Below, in pieces: positions 1 to 8,075 of a stretch of DNA of 64,000 nucleotides (position 1 is its first letter; every line of letters begins with the position of its first letter). The translations under genes were made by a program, and so were the position numbers. Source of the DNA: Pseudomonas sp. UBA1879 (GTDB taxonomy: Bacteria > Pseudomonadota > Gammaproteobacteria > Pseudomonadales > Pseudomonadaceae); assembly GCF_002338065.1 (NCBI RefSeq), contig NZ_DDHJ01000010.1, positions 8,511 to 72,510 of the forward strand, written 5' to 3'. The notes under the pieces are model-generated. The model did not search any database and was not told the origin of the DNA. It worked only from the letters and a program-made list of their open reading frames with translations.

Positions 1-2194
1 CCGTCGGCAGGGGCAGCCCCTTGAGCGGACGCCAGGTCAATTCAGTGCGCCCGTCGATCCTGAAGCCGTTGTCTTCGAGGGACAAGTTGCGATTGTATGC
101 AGGGTCGTTGGCCATGACAGGCAGCCACTTGCTCATCATCCCGTGCTGCTCGGAACGGAAGCGTCTGAGCTTCGCGGCGAATGCGGTGCGGTCGACGTGG
201 GTCTGGCTGACGCTGCCTTCATGCAACAGCAACGCGTGAGGCGTCCAGACGATCAGGTAGCCCTGCGCGCCGACTTTCAGGCACAGATCGACGTCGTTGT
301 AGGAGACCTTGAACAGGTCTTCGTCCAGCCCCGCGACCTCTTCGTAGATTGACCGGCGGATCATCAGACACGCCGCCGTGACGGCGCTGTAGTTCTGATC
401 GACCATTACGCGCTGCATGTAACCCGGTGTGGCAGCGGGCTGGCCAATGAACGGGTGCCCCGCCGGGCCATCCAGGCCGACCACCACCCCCGCATGCTGG
501 ATCAGGCCGTTGGGGAACAGCAGTTTGGCGCCGACCACCCCGACTTCCGGTCGCTGGGCATGGTTGAGCAACGCATGGAGCCAGCCACCGTCGAGGATGG
601 CGGTGTCGTTGTTGAGCAACACCACGTATTCGCCTTTGGACTGGGTCACCGCGAAGTTGTTGATGGCCGAATAGTTGAACGGGTAGGGGTAGCGCAGCAC
701 ACGGATTTTTTGCCCGCCAATGGCGTCCAGCTCAGCGAGCCAGGCCAAGGCTTCCTCGGTCTGGCTGTCGTTGTCGACGATGATCAACTCGTAATTGAAA
801 TACTGGGTTTTCTCCAGCAGCGTTTCCACGCAGCGACGCAGTATCGGCAATTGGTCCTTGGTTGGGACGATGATCGAGACCAGCGGCTCGGCGGTGTGAC
901 CGTAGTGAATGTGGTAGTGGCGCGCCGGGTATTCACGCACTTGGTGGGCGGTGTAGCCCCGGTTGTGCAGATGACGTTCCAGCGCCGTGATCTCGTCGGG
1001 GTTGGGGTGCAACGACGGTGATTCACAGCTCAACAGCGGTTCGGTGAGGTGTTCGATGGCGCCCAGTCCCTGGCCGTCGATGATGCGCAGGATCAGGTCG
1101 AACTCCAGCGCCTGGGGCAGTTGGTCGTCGAACCCGCCAAACGCCAGAAACGCGTCGCGACGGAACAGCCAGTGCGTGGCCATGACCACAGGCAGGCTGA
1201 GCAGGTAATCCAGATTGATGTCCGGCCTGAACGCCGGGCCGGTCTGCTCGCCGCTGCGATGGATTTCATCGCCATACAGCATCGAGGCCGACGAGCGCGG
1301 CAGCTGCTGTTCGAGAAGGCAAGTGCCGCTCTCGATCAGTTCATCCCCGGCGTTGAGCAGCAGCAGCCATGCGTGATCCACGCCGTCGATCAGCGTGTTG
1401 ATCTGCCGCGCGGGCGCCGCGCCGAGGCGATCCCAGCTGACGCCGGCAGGCAGGGTGCCTGGCGGCGTGTGGAGACTGAGAACGTGCACGCCGATAGCAG
1501 TCGCGGAACGGGCGCGCCAGCTCAACACGCTGGCGAGGGTTTTCGCCAGTGCCTCGGGCTGTCCGGAGGGGTCCTGCACGATGACCGTCACGCTCGACTG
1601 CACGTTCAGCGCCTGGTGCGCGTCCAGCAGCCGACGCTGCACGGCGGTCAGTCGACGCGCTTCCAGCCAGCGGGGAATGTCCAGCGTCATGCGCAGTTGG
1701 TAGCGCTCTGCGGCCTGCGACGTCAGGGCGATGAACCGCTGCAATTCGTCGCCGTCTGGCAGTGTCACCGGCGTGCCGTCGTTCAGCGCCAGGGTCAGCA
1801 GGATCGGCTCGGCGGCTCCGTGGCTGACCTCGTGGCTGACATAGAACACCAGGTCGGTGTCGACCGTGCCAAAGTCTTTTTCGATCAGATCGTCTGAGGC
1901 GTTCAGGACGTAGCGCGCCACGACCCGGCTGGACAAAGGGTTGCCTTCCACCGAGCCGGGATAGACCGTGATCGGCAGCCGCTGGGCCGCCTTGCACGCT
2001 TCCAGGATTGACTCGGTCAGCACCGGCGTTTCCAGGTGCGGGCTGACCACCGTGCTCCCCGCGATGTACGCCTCGGCGCCGGCAAGGTTCAAGGCGTGAC
2101 ATAGCAGATGCATCGCTCGGCGGTCGTGGTCGCTGGCCAGGTCGTCACCGGCGTAGAGGATGTACGGATGGGCGGTGGTTTTCTCGAAAGTCAC
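1..2194 (-). CDS. Multidomain family-2 glycosyltransferase, 3' end cut by the window edge
   Basis: The minus-strand frame is open from a GTG at 2194 to base 1, and an in-frame TAG at 2215-2213 fixes the upstream limit. About 730 residues are visible. The first ~190 residues resemble no family I can name. A degenerate GT2-like stretch follows (LLLLNAGDELIES, LYGDEI, FRPDINLDYLL). Next comes a complete GT2 domain beginning PLVSIIVPTKDQLP, with the nucleotide-sugar/metal motif LLNNDT near 600-620 and YNDVDLCLKVGAQGYLIVWT. It is clearly paralogous to the proteins at 25025-28624 and 36164-39091, which makes a role in surface or flagellin glycosylation likely. It lies outside the main sugar island, beside pauA and divergent from it. 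No strong Shine-Dalgarno sequence precedes the GTG, so the exact start is uncertain. Confidence 0.8.
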   Translation of the reverse strand, partial: MTFEKTTAHPYILYAGDDLASDHDRRAMHLLCHALNLAGAEAYIAGSTVVSPHLETPVLTESILEACKAAQRLPITVYPGSVEGNPLSSRVVARYVLNASDDLIEKDFGTVDTDLVFYVSHEVSHGAAEPILLTLALNDGTPVTLPDGDELQRFIALTSQAAERYQLRMTLDIPRWLEARRLTAVQRRLLDAHQALNVQSSVTVIVQDPSGQPEALAKTLASVLSWRARSATAIGVHVLSLHTPPGTLPAGVSWDRLGAAPARQINTLIDGVDHAWLLLLNAGDELIESGTCLLEQQLPRSSASMLYGDEIHRSGEQTGPAFRPDINLDYLLSLPVVMATHWLFRRDAFLAFGGFDDQLPQALEFDLILRIIDGQGLGAIEHLTEPLLSCESPSLHPNPDEITALERHLHNRGYTAHQVREYPARHYHIHYGHTAEPLVSIIVPTKDQLPILRRCVETLLEKTQYFNYELIIVDNDSQTEEALAWLAELDAIGGQKIRVLRYPYPFNYSAINNFAVTQSKGEYVVLLNNDTAILDGGWLHALLNHAQRPEVGVVGAKLLFPNGLIQHAGVVVGLDGPAGHPFIGQPAATPGYMQRVMVDQNYSAVTAACLMIRRSIYEEVAGLDEDLFKVSYNDVDLCLKVGAQGYLIVWTPHALLLHEGSVSQTHVDRTAFAAKLRRFRSEQHGMMSKWLPVMANDPAYNRNLSLEDNGFRIDGRTELTWRPLKGLPLPT

Positions 2195-2413
2195 GGCGTG
2201 CTCGATGATCGTCTAAGAGGCGGGCCGAATGAGCGCCCCGTCAGGAAAGTGGCGAATGTGCGCCAAAGGCCGAAGTGCAGCAATAAACCGGCCAGCTGTG
2301 ATGCTCTCCCAGAGGGGGCAACGCCCATGGGGTGCTTGATATGTTGAACGCCCGGCGCTTATTTTGTACGCCTGCCGCAGTAAGCGGCCTGCCAGCTAAA
2401 AAGGATTTGCGTC

Positions 2414-3757
2414 ATGTCGAGCGATGGGCCTGATTCACTCGCGCAGCGATTGATGGGCATTGATGAAATTGAATGCGTCACCCCGGACCTCAACGGTGTG
2501 CCGCGTGGAAAAGTGATGACGGCGCAGGGCTTCCTCGAAGGGCGGCGTCTGCAACTGGCCCGGGGCGTGCTGCTGCAATGCATCATGGGTGGCTACCCGG
2601 CAGCCAGGTTCTACGGCAGCGATGACGGCGACCTGGCGCTGATCGCCGACGCCCGACAGATTCACCGCTTGCCCTGGAGCGACGAGCCGCGCGCGTTGGC
2701 CATTTGCGACGCCGACGAACTGGATGGCGAACCCTCCAGCCTGTCCACCCGGGGCCAGCTCAAATCGGTGATCGCACGGTATGCCCGGCAGGGCTGGTCG
2801 CCGGTGGTCGCCACCGAACTGGAATTCTTCGTCTTCGCCCCGAACAGCGACCCGAACCAACCGTTCCAGCCGCCCGTGGGCCTGGACGGTCGTCGCGAGG
2901 ACGGCCAGTCGGCGTTCAGTATCAGCTCCAACAACGGCCTTCGCCCGTTCTTCAGCGAAGTCTACAGATGCATGGCTGCGCTGGGCCTGCCCCGCGACAC
3001 CTTCATGCATGAAATGGGCGTCAGCCAGTTCGAGATCAATCTGCTGCACGGTGATCCGCTGCTGCTGGCGGACCAGACGTTTCTGTTCAAGCACATGCTC
3101 AAGGAAGTGGCGCTCAAGCACGGCCTTAGCGTGGTCTGCATGGCCAAACCGCTGGCCCACACGCCGGGCAGTTCGATGCACATTCATCAGAGCGTTGTCG
3201 ACAGCACGACCGGGCAAAACATTTTCAGCGATGAACAAGGGGAGGCGACCGAGGCTTTTCACCACTTCATCGGCGGCCAGCAGGCGGCAATGGCGGATTT
3301 CACGGCTTTATTTGCGCCGAACGTCAATTCCTACCAGCGTTTGTGTCATCCTTTCGCCTCCCCGAACAATGCTTGCTGGTCCCACGACAACCGTGCGGCC
3401 GGGCTGCGTATTCCGGCCAGTGCGCCGGTCGCGCGGCGGGTGGAAAACCGCCTGCCGGGGGCTGACGCCAACCCCTATCTGGCGATTGCAGCCAGTCTTG
3501 CGGCCGGCCTGTACGGCATCGAGCACCGCCTGTCACCGTCGGCGCCGATTCAGGGCGAGTTCGTCGTACCGGACAATCTTTCGCTGCCCTGTACCTTGCA
3601 TGCGGCTTTGGAGCGTCTGACACGCAGCCCGCTGGCCAAGGAACTGTTTGGTGCCGAATTCATCGAAGGCTACATCGCGTCGAAGACCCTGGAGCTGACC
3701 AGTTTCTTTAACGAAATCACGCCTTGGGAGCGTCGCGTTTTGGCCTCTCAAGCTTAA
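2414..3757 (+). CDS. Glutamine synthetase family protein, gamma-glutamylpolyamine synthetase-like (PauA type)
   Basis: This 447-residue protein has the glutamine synthetase fold. Visible motifs are ELEFFVF near residue 137, HEMGVSQFEINL, the ATP/glutamate-loop stretch PLAHTPGSSMHIHQS, NRAAGLRIP and ENRLPGADANPYLAIAA. In pseudomonads such proteins ligate glutamate to putrescine, cadaverine or spermidine in polyamine catabolism. The gene order pauA-MFS-PilZ-flgN-flgM-flgA matches the PA3356-PA3350 region of P. aeruginosa, so I read it as the PauA5-like member; the polyamine substrate cannot be told from sequence. The ATG at 2414 has an AAGGA ten bases upstream. A strong terminator follows immediately. 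Confidence 0.85.
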   Translation: MSSDGPDSLAQRLMGIDEIECVTPDLNGVPRGKVMTAQGFLEGRRLQLARGVLLQCIMGGYPAARFYGSDDGDLALIADARQIHRLPWSDEPRALAICDADELDGEPSSLSTRGQLKSVIARYARQGWSPVVATELEFFVFAPNSDPNQPFQPPVGLDGRREDGQSAFSISSNNGLRPFFSEVYRCMAALGLPRDTFMHEMGVSQFEINLLHGDPLLLADQTFLFKHMLKEVALKHGLSVVCMAKPLAHTPGSSMHIHQSVVDSTTGQNIFSDEQGEATEAFHHFIGGQQAAMADFTALFAPNVNSYQRLCHPFASPNNACWSHDNRAAGLRIPASAPVARRVENRLPGADANPYLAIAASLAAGLYGIEHRLSPSAPIQGEFVVPDNLSLPCTLHAALERLTRSPLAKELFGAEFIEGYIASKTLELTSFFNEITPWERRVLASQA

Positions 3758-3769
3758 GAACTGTGTTTC

Positions 3770-3804
3770 GCCAATCCTCGGTGGACGAGGGTTGGCGTTT
3801 TTTT
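3770..3804 (+). terminator. Rho-independent terminator after the glutamine synthetase gene
   Basis: A stem of GCCAA and CCTCG with its complement CGAGG and TTGGC encloses a short loop and is followed by a run of seven T. It ends 10 bases before the ATG of the next gene, so the MFS gene either has a promoter overlapping this hairpin or depends on read-through. Confidence 0.85.
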
Positions 3805-3813
3805 GGAAAGCCA

Positions 3814-5295
3814 ATGCGCCAAATCTGGAAGTCGTTTCGAGCGCTGTATTTTGCCTCACTGATGATGTTGATCGGTTCGGGCCTGTTGAGTACTTACCTG
3901 GCCTTGCGTCTGGCCGCCGATCATGTGGACGGTCTGTGGGTCGGTGCGTTGATGGCCGCCAACTACGTCGGCCTGGCGCTGGGTGGCAAGGTGGGTCACC
4001 GGCTGATTGGTCGGGTCGGGCACATTCGGGCGTACGCGACATGTGCCGGGATCGTCGGCGCGGCGGTGCTGGGGCATGGTTTGATCGACTACCTGCCAGC
4101 CTGGATCTTCCTGCGCATGATCGTCGGCCTTGGCATGATGTGTCAGTACATGGTCATTGAAAGCTGGCTCAACGAACAGGCCTCGCCGAAACAGCGCGGT
4201 ACCGTGTTCAGCGGCTACATGATCGCGTCCTACCTGGGGCTGGTGCTCGGTCAGTTGATTCTCGTGGTGCATCCGCAGTTGGGGCCTGAGCTGCTGATGC
4301 TGGTTGCGATGTGCTTTACGCTGTGTCTGGTGCCGGTGGCGATGACCCGCAGCATTCACCCGGCGCCCATGCGGCCTGCGCCGTTGGAGCCGCTGTTCTT
4401 CATGCGTCGTGTGCCGCAGTCGCTGACCACGGTCCTGAGTGCCGGGCTGATCATTGGCTCGTTTTACGGCCTTGCGCCCTTGTACGCAGCGCAGCAGGGG
4501 CTGACCACCGAGCACGTTGGTCTGTTCATGGCCACCTGTATTGGCGCGGGTCTGTTGGTGCAAGGGCCGCTGGGCAAACTGTCCGACCGCTACGACCGCG
4601 CTTGGTTGATCCGGGGCGTGGCCGGTCTGCTGGTGCTAGCGGCGCTGCCGCTGGCGATCTTTCCAGGCATGCCGATGGAGGTCGTGTTCGCCATGGGCTT
4701 CGTCGCCTCACTGCTGCAATTCGCCCTGTACCCGCTGGCGGTGGCCTTTTCCAACGACCACGTGGAAGGCGAGCGGCGGGTATCGCTCACGGCCATGTTG
4801 CTGATGACGTACGGGATAGGCGCCAGTATCGGGCCGTTGGTAGCAGGCGTGCTGATGAAGCAGTTCGGCAGCAACATGCTCTATGCCTTCGTCTGCTTCA
4901 CGGCGTTGATGCTGGTGCTGCGCATCCGTCCCAAGGCTGTCACCAATCTGCACCAGGTGGAAGATGCGCCGCTGCATCACATCGCGATGCCGGACAGCAT
5001 GTCCAGTTCGCCGTTGGTGGTGGCCCTCGATCCGCGCGTGGATGAGCAAGTGGTTCAAGACCAGATGCAGACCGCGACTGAGCCGGAGGAGGGCGCGCCT
5101 GACGCCCAGACCGGGTCAACGTCCGAGCCGCAGCCGGGCAGCGAAGAAGCGCCAGAGCGCGTAGTGGCGTCGGGTGAGGGGGTGGTCAGGCCCGTGGCGG
5201 TGGTGGATGCAGATGCCAGCACTGAACCGCAGGCCGCCAAACCGGACGCGGCCCATGAAGCGTCACGGGACGTGGGTGTGGATCGGCCGTTGTAA
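3814..5295 (+). CDS. MFS transporter, YcaD-like, with an acidic C-terminal tail
   Basis: This inner-membrane protein of 493 residues is a major facilitator with about 12 hydrophobic segments over the first ~390 residues. The loop between segments 2 and 3 (GGKVGHRLIGRVGH) and its counterpart in the second half (GKLSDRYDRAWLI) are the typical MFS loop motifs. The last ~100 residues are hydrophilic and rich in Glu, Asp, Pro and Ala, which is unusual for the family. I chose the ATG at 3814 because GGAAAG lies just upstream and an earlier start would overlap the terminator and the preceding gene. The position corresponds to PA3355 of P. aeruginosa. The substrate is unknown. Confidence 0.85.
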   Translation: MRQIWKSFRALYFASLMMLIGSGLLSTYLALRLAADHVDGLWVGALMAANYVGLALGGKVGHRLIGRVGHIRAYATCAGIVGAAVLGHGLIDYLPAWIFLRMIVGLGMMCQYMVIESWLNEQASPKQRGTVFSGYMIASYLGLVLGQLILVVHPQLGPELLMLVAMCFTLCLVPVAMTRSIHPAPMRPAPLEPLFFMRRVPQSLTTVLSAGLIIGSFYGLAPLYAAQQGLTTEHVGLFMATCIGAGLLVQGPLGKLSDRYDRAWLIRGVAGLLVLAALPLAIFPGMPMEVVFAMGFVASLLQFALYPLAVAFSNDHVEGERRVSLTAMLLMTYGIGASIGPLVAGVLMKQFGSNMLYAFVCFTALMLVLRIRPKAVTNLHQVEDAPLHHIAMPDSMSSSPLVVALDPRVDEQVVQDQMQTATEPEEGAPDAQTGSTSEPQPGSEEAPERVVASGEGVVRPVAVVDADASTEPQAAKPDAAHEASRDVGVDRPL

Positions 5296-5396
5296 GTGCG
5301 AGCAGTGAGCGCTCACGCCGCGGGAGCTGTACGTGTCCAGCCAGAGCGGTGTGCCCACCGGATCGATAACTGCAAGAGAGGCAGACGTAGAAGCAG

Positions 5397-5419
5397 AAAC
5401 GGCCCCGAAGGGCCGTTTT
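5397..5419 (-). terminator. Hairpin terminator for the PilZ gene, possibly bidirectional
   Basis: AAACGGCCC and GGGCCGTTT flank a four-base loop. The element lies between the convergent ends of the MFS gene and the minus-strand PilZ gene, and its edge overlaps the PilZ stop codon. T or A tracts are part of the stem on both sides, so it could stop transcription in both directions. Confidence 0.7.
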
Positions 5420-6159
5420 CAGAAGTCGTCGTCCTTGTCGAAGCGACGGGCTTCACGCTGCAATTGATACACGAAACGTTCGACCTGACGCTGCACCAAC
5501 CCACTGATGTTGTGGAAGCGCACGCCAGCGAAGGTGGTGTTGATCCTTTCCTCGAAGTGCAGATACCGCAGTTCCACCGAGGTGGTCATGCTGCCGAAGG
5601 GCAGGTTGGCGATGAAGCGGTCGTACACCTGGCCCAGTTGCATGCGTTCGGACACATCGCCTTCGAAACGCAATTTGCAGCCGGTGGCCGAAATGTCCAG
5701 AAGCTTGCCGCGCAACGGCGACTTGAGCTTTTCCCCGCCGATTTCGATATCGACCAGAGACGCCAGCTTGAGGGCTGCGCGGAAGGCATTGCGGCGCTGG
5801 TGATAAACCACTTCTTCAGGCAGGGGGCCGCGATAACTGTGCGGGTCCTCGATGATGGTCATTTGCGCCTTGACTTCCCAGGCGATGCGCACGCCGTCGT
5901 GGAAACCTTCGACACGGAACGGCTCGCCGTTGGCCAGGAACCGTTCACCGTCGCGGGGGATCATTTCGTCGAGGGCGATTTCGTTGCTGTCGCGGTCGAC
6001 GTCGATGACATAGCTCTGGAAGCGCTGACTGCGCTCGTGAAAAGTGATGATCAGCGGATCATGGCTTTCCATCAGCAGCCGCATGTTGGCGGCAATTTCC
6101 AAAGGCGTGGTCAGTACCTTCGGGGGCTGCGGAACATCGTCCGCGCTTGAGGCATTCAC
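5419..6159 (-). CDS. flgZ: PilZ-domain c-di-GMP-binding protein, YcgR/FlgZ-like
   Basis: The 246-residue protein has an N-terminal YcgR-like domain (residues ~15-115) and a C-terminal PilZ domain. The PilZ signature is readable as RRNAFR (RxxxR) and DISATG (D/NxSxxG), the two c-di-GMP contact motifs. YcgR/FlgZ proteins act at the flagellar motor or stator as a brake when c-di-GMP rises. The gene lies next to flgN-flgM as in P. aeruginosa PA3353, which supports the flagellar role. The start is a GTG at 6159 preceded by GGAG; 81 bases separate it from the end of flgN. The gene symbol rests on the position as well as the domains. Confidence 0.85.
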   Translation of the reverse strand: MNASSADDVPQPPKVLTTPLEIAANMRLLMESHDPLIITFHERSQRFQSYVIDVDRDSNEIALDEMIPRDGERFLANGEPFRVEGFHDGVRIAWEVKAQMTIIEDPHSYRGPLPEEVVYHQRRNAFRAALKLASLVDIEIGGEKLKSPLRGKLLDISATGCKLRFEGDVSERMQLGQVYDRFIANLPFGSMTTSVELRYLHFEERINTTFAGVRFHNISGLVQRQVERFVYQLQREARRFDKDDDF

Positions 6160-6240
6160 GGTTCATCCATCTCCAGGCAAAAAACGACAGCGTGCGGCGC
6201 GGGCATTTTGCCATCATGTTGCACGCCTTGATACTAGAAC

Positions 6241-6708
6241 TTACGCCTGGCTAAGCGGACGTGGTCTGGCCCTGCCCGATGTCGAACCCCGGCTGTCATA
6301 CAGCGTCGGCGTATCGCCACCATTGAGGATTCTGAGCTGTTGCGCCGTGGTCAGCTGTTGCAGCTGGATCAGGCTGCCGTTCTGTCCATTGGCGGCCTGG
6401 CACTCGGCGATCAACGCGCTCAGTTCGTCGCTTGCGTTCAATAACGCTTCACCGACTGACGAGTGTTTGGCCACTTCCTCGAGTCCCGCGCGACTGGCGG
6501 GCAGGCCAAGGCTCGACAGCAGCTGTGAGCGTCTGCGTCCATGCTGTTCGAGCACGATCACCAGCGCCTGTTTCTGCGCCAGGATGTGTTCCATTTCGAC
6601 CATATTGCGACCATGCAGGGCCAGTGATTCAGCCTTCAGGATTTCCAGCAGATGCTGGGCTGGCGCAATATCGTCCGTGATCAGTTGAAGCAATGTAGTG
6701 TCTTGCAT
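6241..6708 (-). CDS. flgN: Flagellar chaperone FlgN for hook-filament junction proteins
   Basis: The 155-residue protein is almost entirely helical, with heptad-like segments between residues 5 and 115 and a flexible Gly/Ser/Arg-rich tail. FlgN binds FlgK and FlgL in the cytoplasm and delivers them to the flagellar export gate. The length and the opening MQDTTLLQLITDD fit Pseudomonas FlgN. The gene lies 49 bases downstream of flgM and is very probably co-transcribed with it from the FliA-type promoter at 7113-7139. The ATG at 6708 has an AGGG eight bases before it. Confidence 0.9.
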   Translation of the reverse strand: MQDTTLLQLITDDIAPAQHLLEILKAESLALHGRNMVEMEHILAQKQALVIVLEQHGRRRSQLLSSLGLPASRAGLEEVAKHSSVGEALLNASDELSALIAECQAANGQNGSLIQLQQLTTAQQLRILNGGDTPTLYDSRGSTSGRARPRPLSQA

Positions 6709-6757
6709 CGCATGCCCTGGGATTTAAGCGTCCAGAAGCCCCTGCGCAAACCGGGGG

Positions 6758-7075
6758 CTAGCGCTGGGCTTCGAAATCGAGCAGTTTGCTGGCAACACGA
6801 TTGCTGTCGACCTTGTAACTGCCGTCGGCGATGGCCTGTTTCAACTCAGCCACACGGCTGCTGTTGACGACGGGCTGATCACGCAACGAATCAGTGATCT
6901 TCTGCAACTGTTGAGCTTCGCTGCTCAAACTGACTGTCTCGCCACTGCCGCTCACGCTTGTGGAAGTGCTGACCGTCGCCGCAGCGTCGGTTTTGCCGGC
7001 TTCCTTGGTGCTGGCGGTACGCTGTGTACCCCCAACGGTAGTGGAACTATTCAAACGACTGAAGTCGATGACCAT
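6758..7075 (-). CDS. flgM: Anti-sigma-28 factor FlgM
   Basis: FlgM holds FliA (sigma-28) inactive until the hook is complete and is then secreted. The 105-residue protein begins MVIDFSRLNSS, the usual Pseudomonas FlgM start. It has a disordered Ser/Thr-rich N-terminal half and the conserved FliA-binding C-terminal half (VNSSRVAELKQAIADGSYKVD, split here at residues ~73-92). I place the start at the ATG at 7075, which has AGAGG ten bases upstream; an in-frame ATG 48 bases earlier would give an atypical N-terminus. The FliA-type promoter just upstream implies that FlgM is made under control of its own target. Confidence 0.93.
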   Translation of the reverse strand: MVIDFSRLNSSTTVGGTQRTASTKEAGKTDAAATVSTSTSVSGSGETVSLSSEAQQLQKITDSLRDQPVVNSSRVAELKQAIADGSYKVDSNRVASKLLDFEAQR

Positions 7076-7112
7076 GATTGAAAAACCTCTGGGTTCTAGG
7101 ACGCTTGCCTTG

Positions 7113-7139
7113 GTTTCGGCCAAACCCGGAATAACTTTA
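7113..7139 (-). promoter_or_regulatory. FliA (sigma-28) type promoter for flgM-flgN
   Basis: Reading on the minus strand, TAAAGTTA, an 11-base spacer and GCCGAAAC match the FliA consensus TAAAGTTT-N11-GCCGATAA closely. The element ends 37 bases before the flgM ATG. Confidence 0.85.
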
Positions 7140-7237
7140 GGGCCTGCACGAAAACAGTCTCAAATGGACTGCCCGTCAGGCATATGGGTTCCGAGTGTAG
7201 GAAAAGCGCAAGCGTCGCGCCAGAGGATCGCGGCTTT

Positions 7238-7999
7238 TTACATAGGCACCTCAACTTGGCCGGGGGCCACGATATTGGCCTTGATCACGCGTTTCGAATT
7301 GAGGTTCTTGACCCGAATCTGTTCGTTGAAGCCGCCATCGGACAGCGCTTCGCCGGGCATGCGCACGCTCATCGCGCCGCTGCGCGCGCTGATTACCACT
7401 TGATCGCCCTTGCGCACCATTTGCGGCTGTTCCAGATGCAACGGCGTGAGGATCTGATCGATGACCGTCGGTCGGACAACCTTCTGTCCTATGGCCTGAT
7501 CCACCGAATCCAGAAAACCTTGCCCCAACAGCCCTACGTCGCGCTCGCGCAGGGCCACGTCAGCATCCGAGACAATGACGTCGCGCTTCATCGGCCGTAC
7601 CACGGTCACCACATTGCGAAACAGATGTACCTGGGCCGGGACGAAGACCGTCCATGGAGCACTGCCTTCACAACGCACTTTCACGGTGACCCGACCGATG
7701 GGTTTGGCCGGGCTTTCCAGCGAGGCTGTCAAATCCCTGTCGCAATGGGGCATGCGCAGGCGAGGGTCGAGCTGCTTGACTTCGATCTCGTATCGGCCGG
7801 TGGTCTGACTGGTCGCCAGATAGTCTTCCACGGTGAATTCAAGAAAGCCTTGGGTGACGCCGATAAGTTGTTCAGGCAACGTCACATTGTCCGCACGGCT
7901 GATCCCGGCGGCACAAAGCAGACACGCCGCCATCAGCAGGCTGAAGAGTCTGCGAAGGGCGGGGGCCAGGTGTCGGGATACTGTCGTTTGTGTGTTCAT
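7238..7999 (-). CDS. flgA: Flagellar P-ring assembly chaperone FlgA
   Basis: FlgA is a periplasmic chaperone needed for polymerisation of FlgI into the P ring. The 253-residue protein has a signal peptide (RRLFSLLMAACLLCAAG, cleavage near SRA-DN) followed by the SAF-like domain and the conserved end segment VRMPGEALSDGG and NLNSKRVIKANIVAPGQV. I use the ATG at 7999 (MNTQTT). A -24/-12 element sits so close upstream that the predicted transcript would begin at or next to this ATG. It diverges from cheV across a 76-base gap, as PA3350 and PA3349 do in P. aeruginosa. Confidence 0.9.
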   Translation of the reverse strand: MNTQTTVSRHLAPALRRLFSLLMAACLLCAAGISRADNVTLPEQLIGVTQGFLEFTVEDYLATSQTTGRYEIEVKQLDPRLRMPHCDRDLTASLESPAKPIGRVTVKVRCEGSAPWTVFVPAQVHLFRNVVTVVRPMKRDVIVSDADVALRERDVGLLGQGFLDSVDQAIGQKVVRPTVIDQILTPLHLEQPQMVRKGDQVVISARSGAMSVRMPGEALSDGGFNEQIRVKNLNSKRVIKANIVAPGQVEVPM

Positions 8000-8009
8000 G
8001 ACAGGTAAA

Positions 8010-8026
8010 TAGCAAGGCCCGTGCCG
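8010..8026 (-). promoter_or_regulatory. Sigma-54 (-24/-12) promoter for flgA
   Basis: On the minus strand CGGCACGGGCCTTGCTA matches the RpoN consensus (TGGCACG-N4-TTGC) with correct GG-to-GC spacing. P. aeruginosa flgA is a FleQ/RpoN class II gene, which agrees. The expected transcription start, about 12 bases after the GC, falls at ~8000. Confidence 0.8.
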
Positions 8027-8075
8027 CTTGCCGCTGTGGCAGTGCGCAATTGGTCGTTTTGGGAAGGAGTGGGGC

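Noticed and set aside
455..1897. Plus-strand open frames of 188 and 282 codons over the left-edge glycosyltransferase
   Set aside because: The minus-strand frame is open to the edge and contains clear GT2 motifs, so the plus frames are its shadows.
8005..8030. Plus-strand sigma-28 promoter for cheV (TAAATAGC...GCCGCTTG)
   Set aside because: The spacer is about two bases too short and the -10 match is poor.
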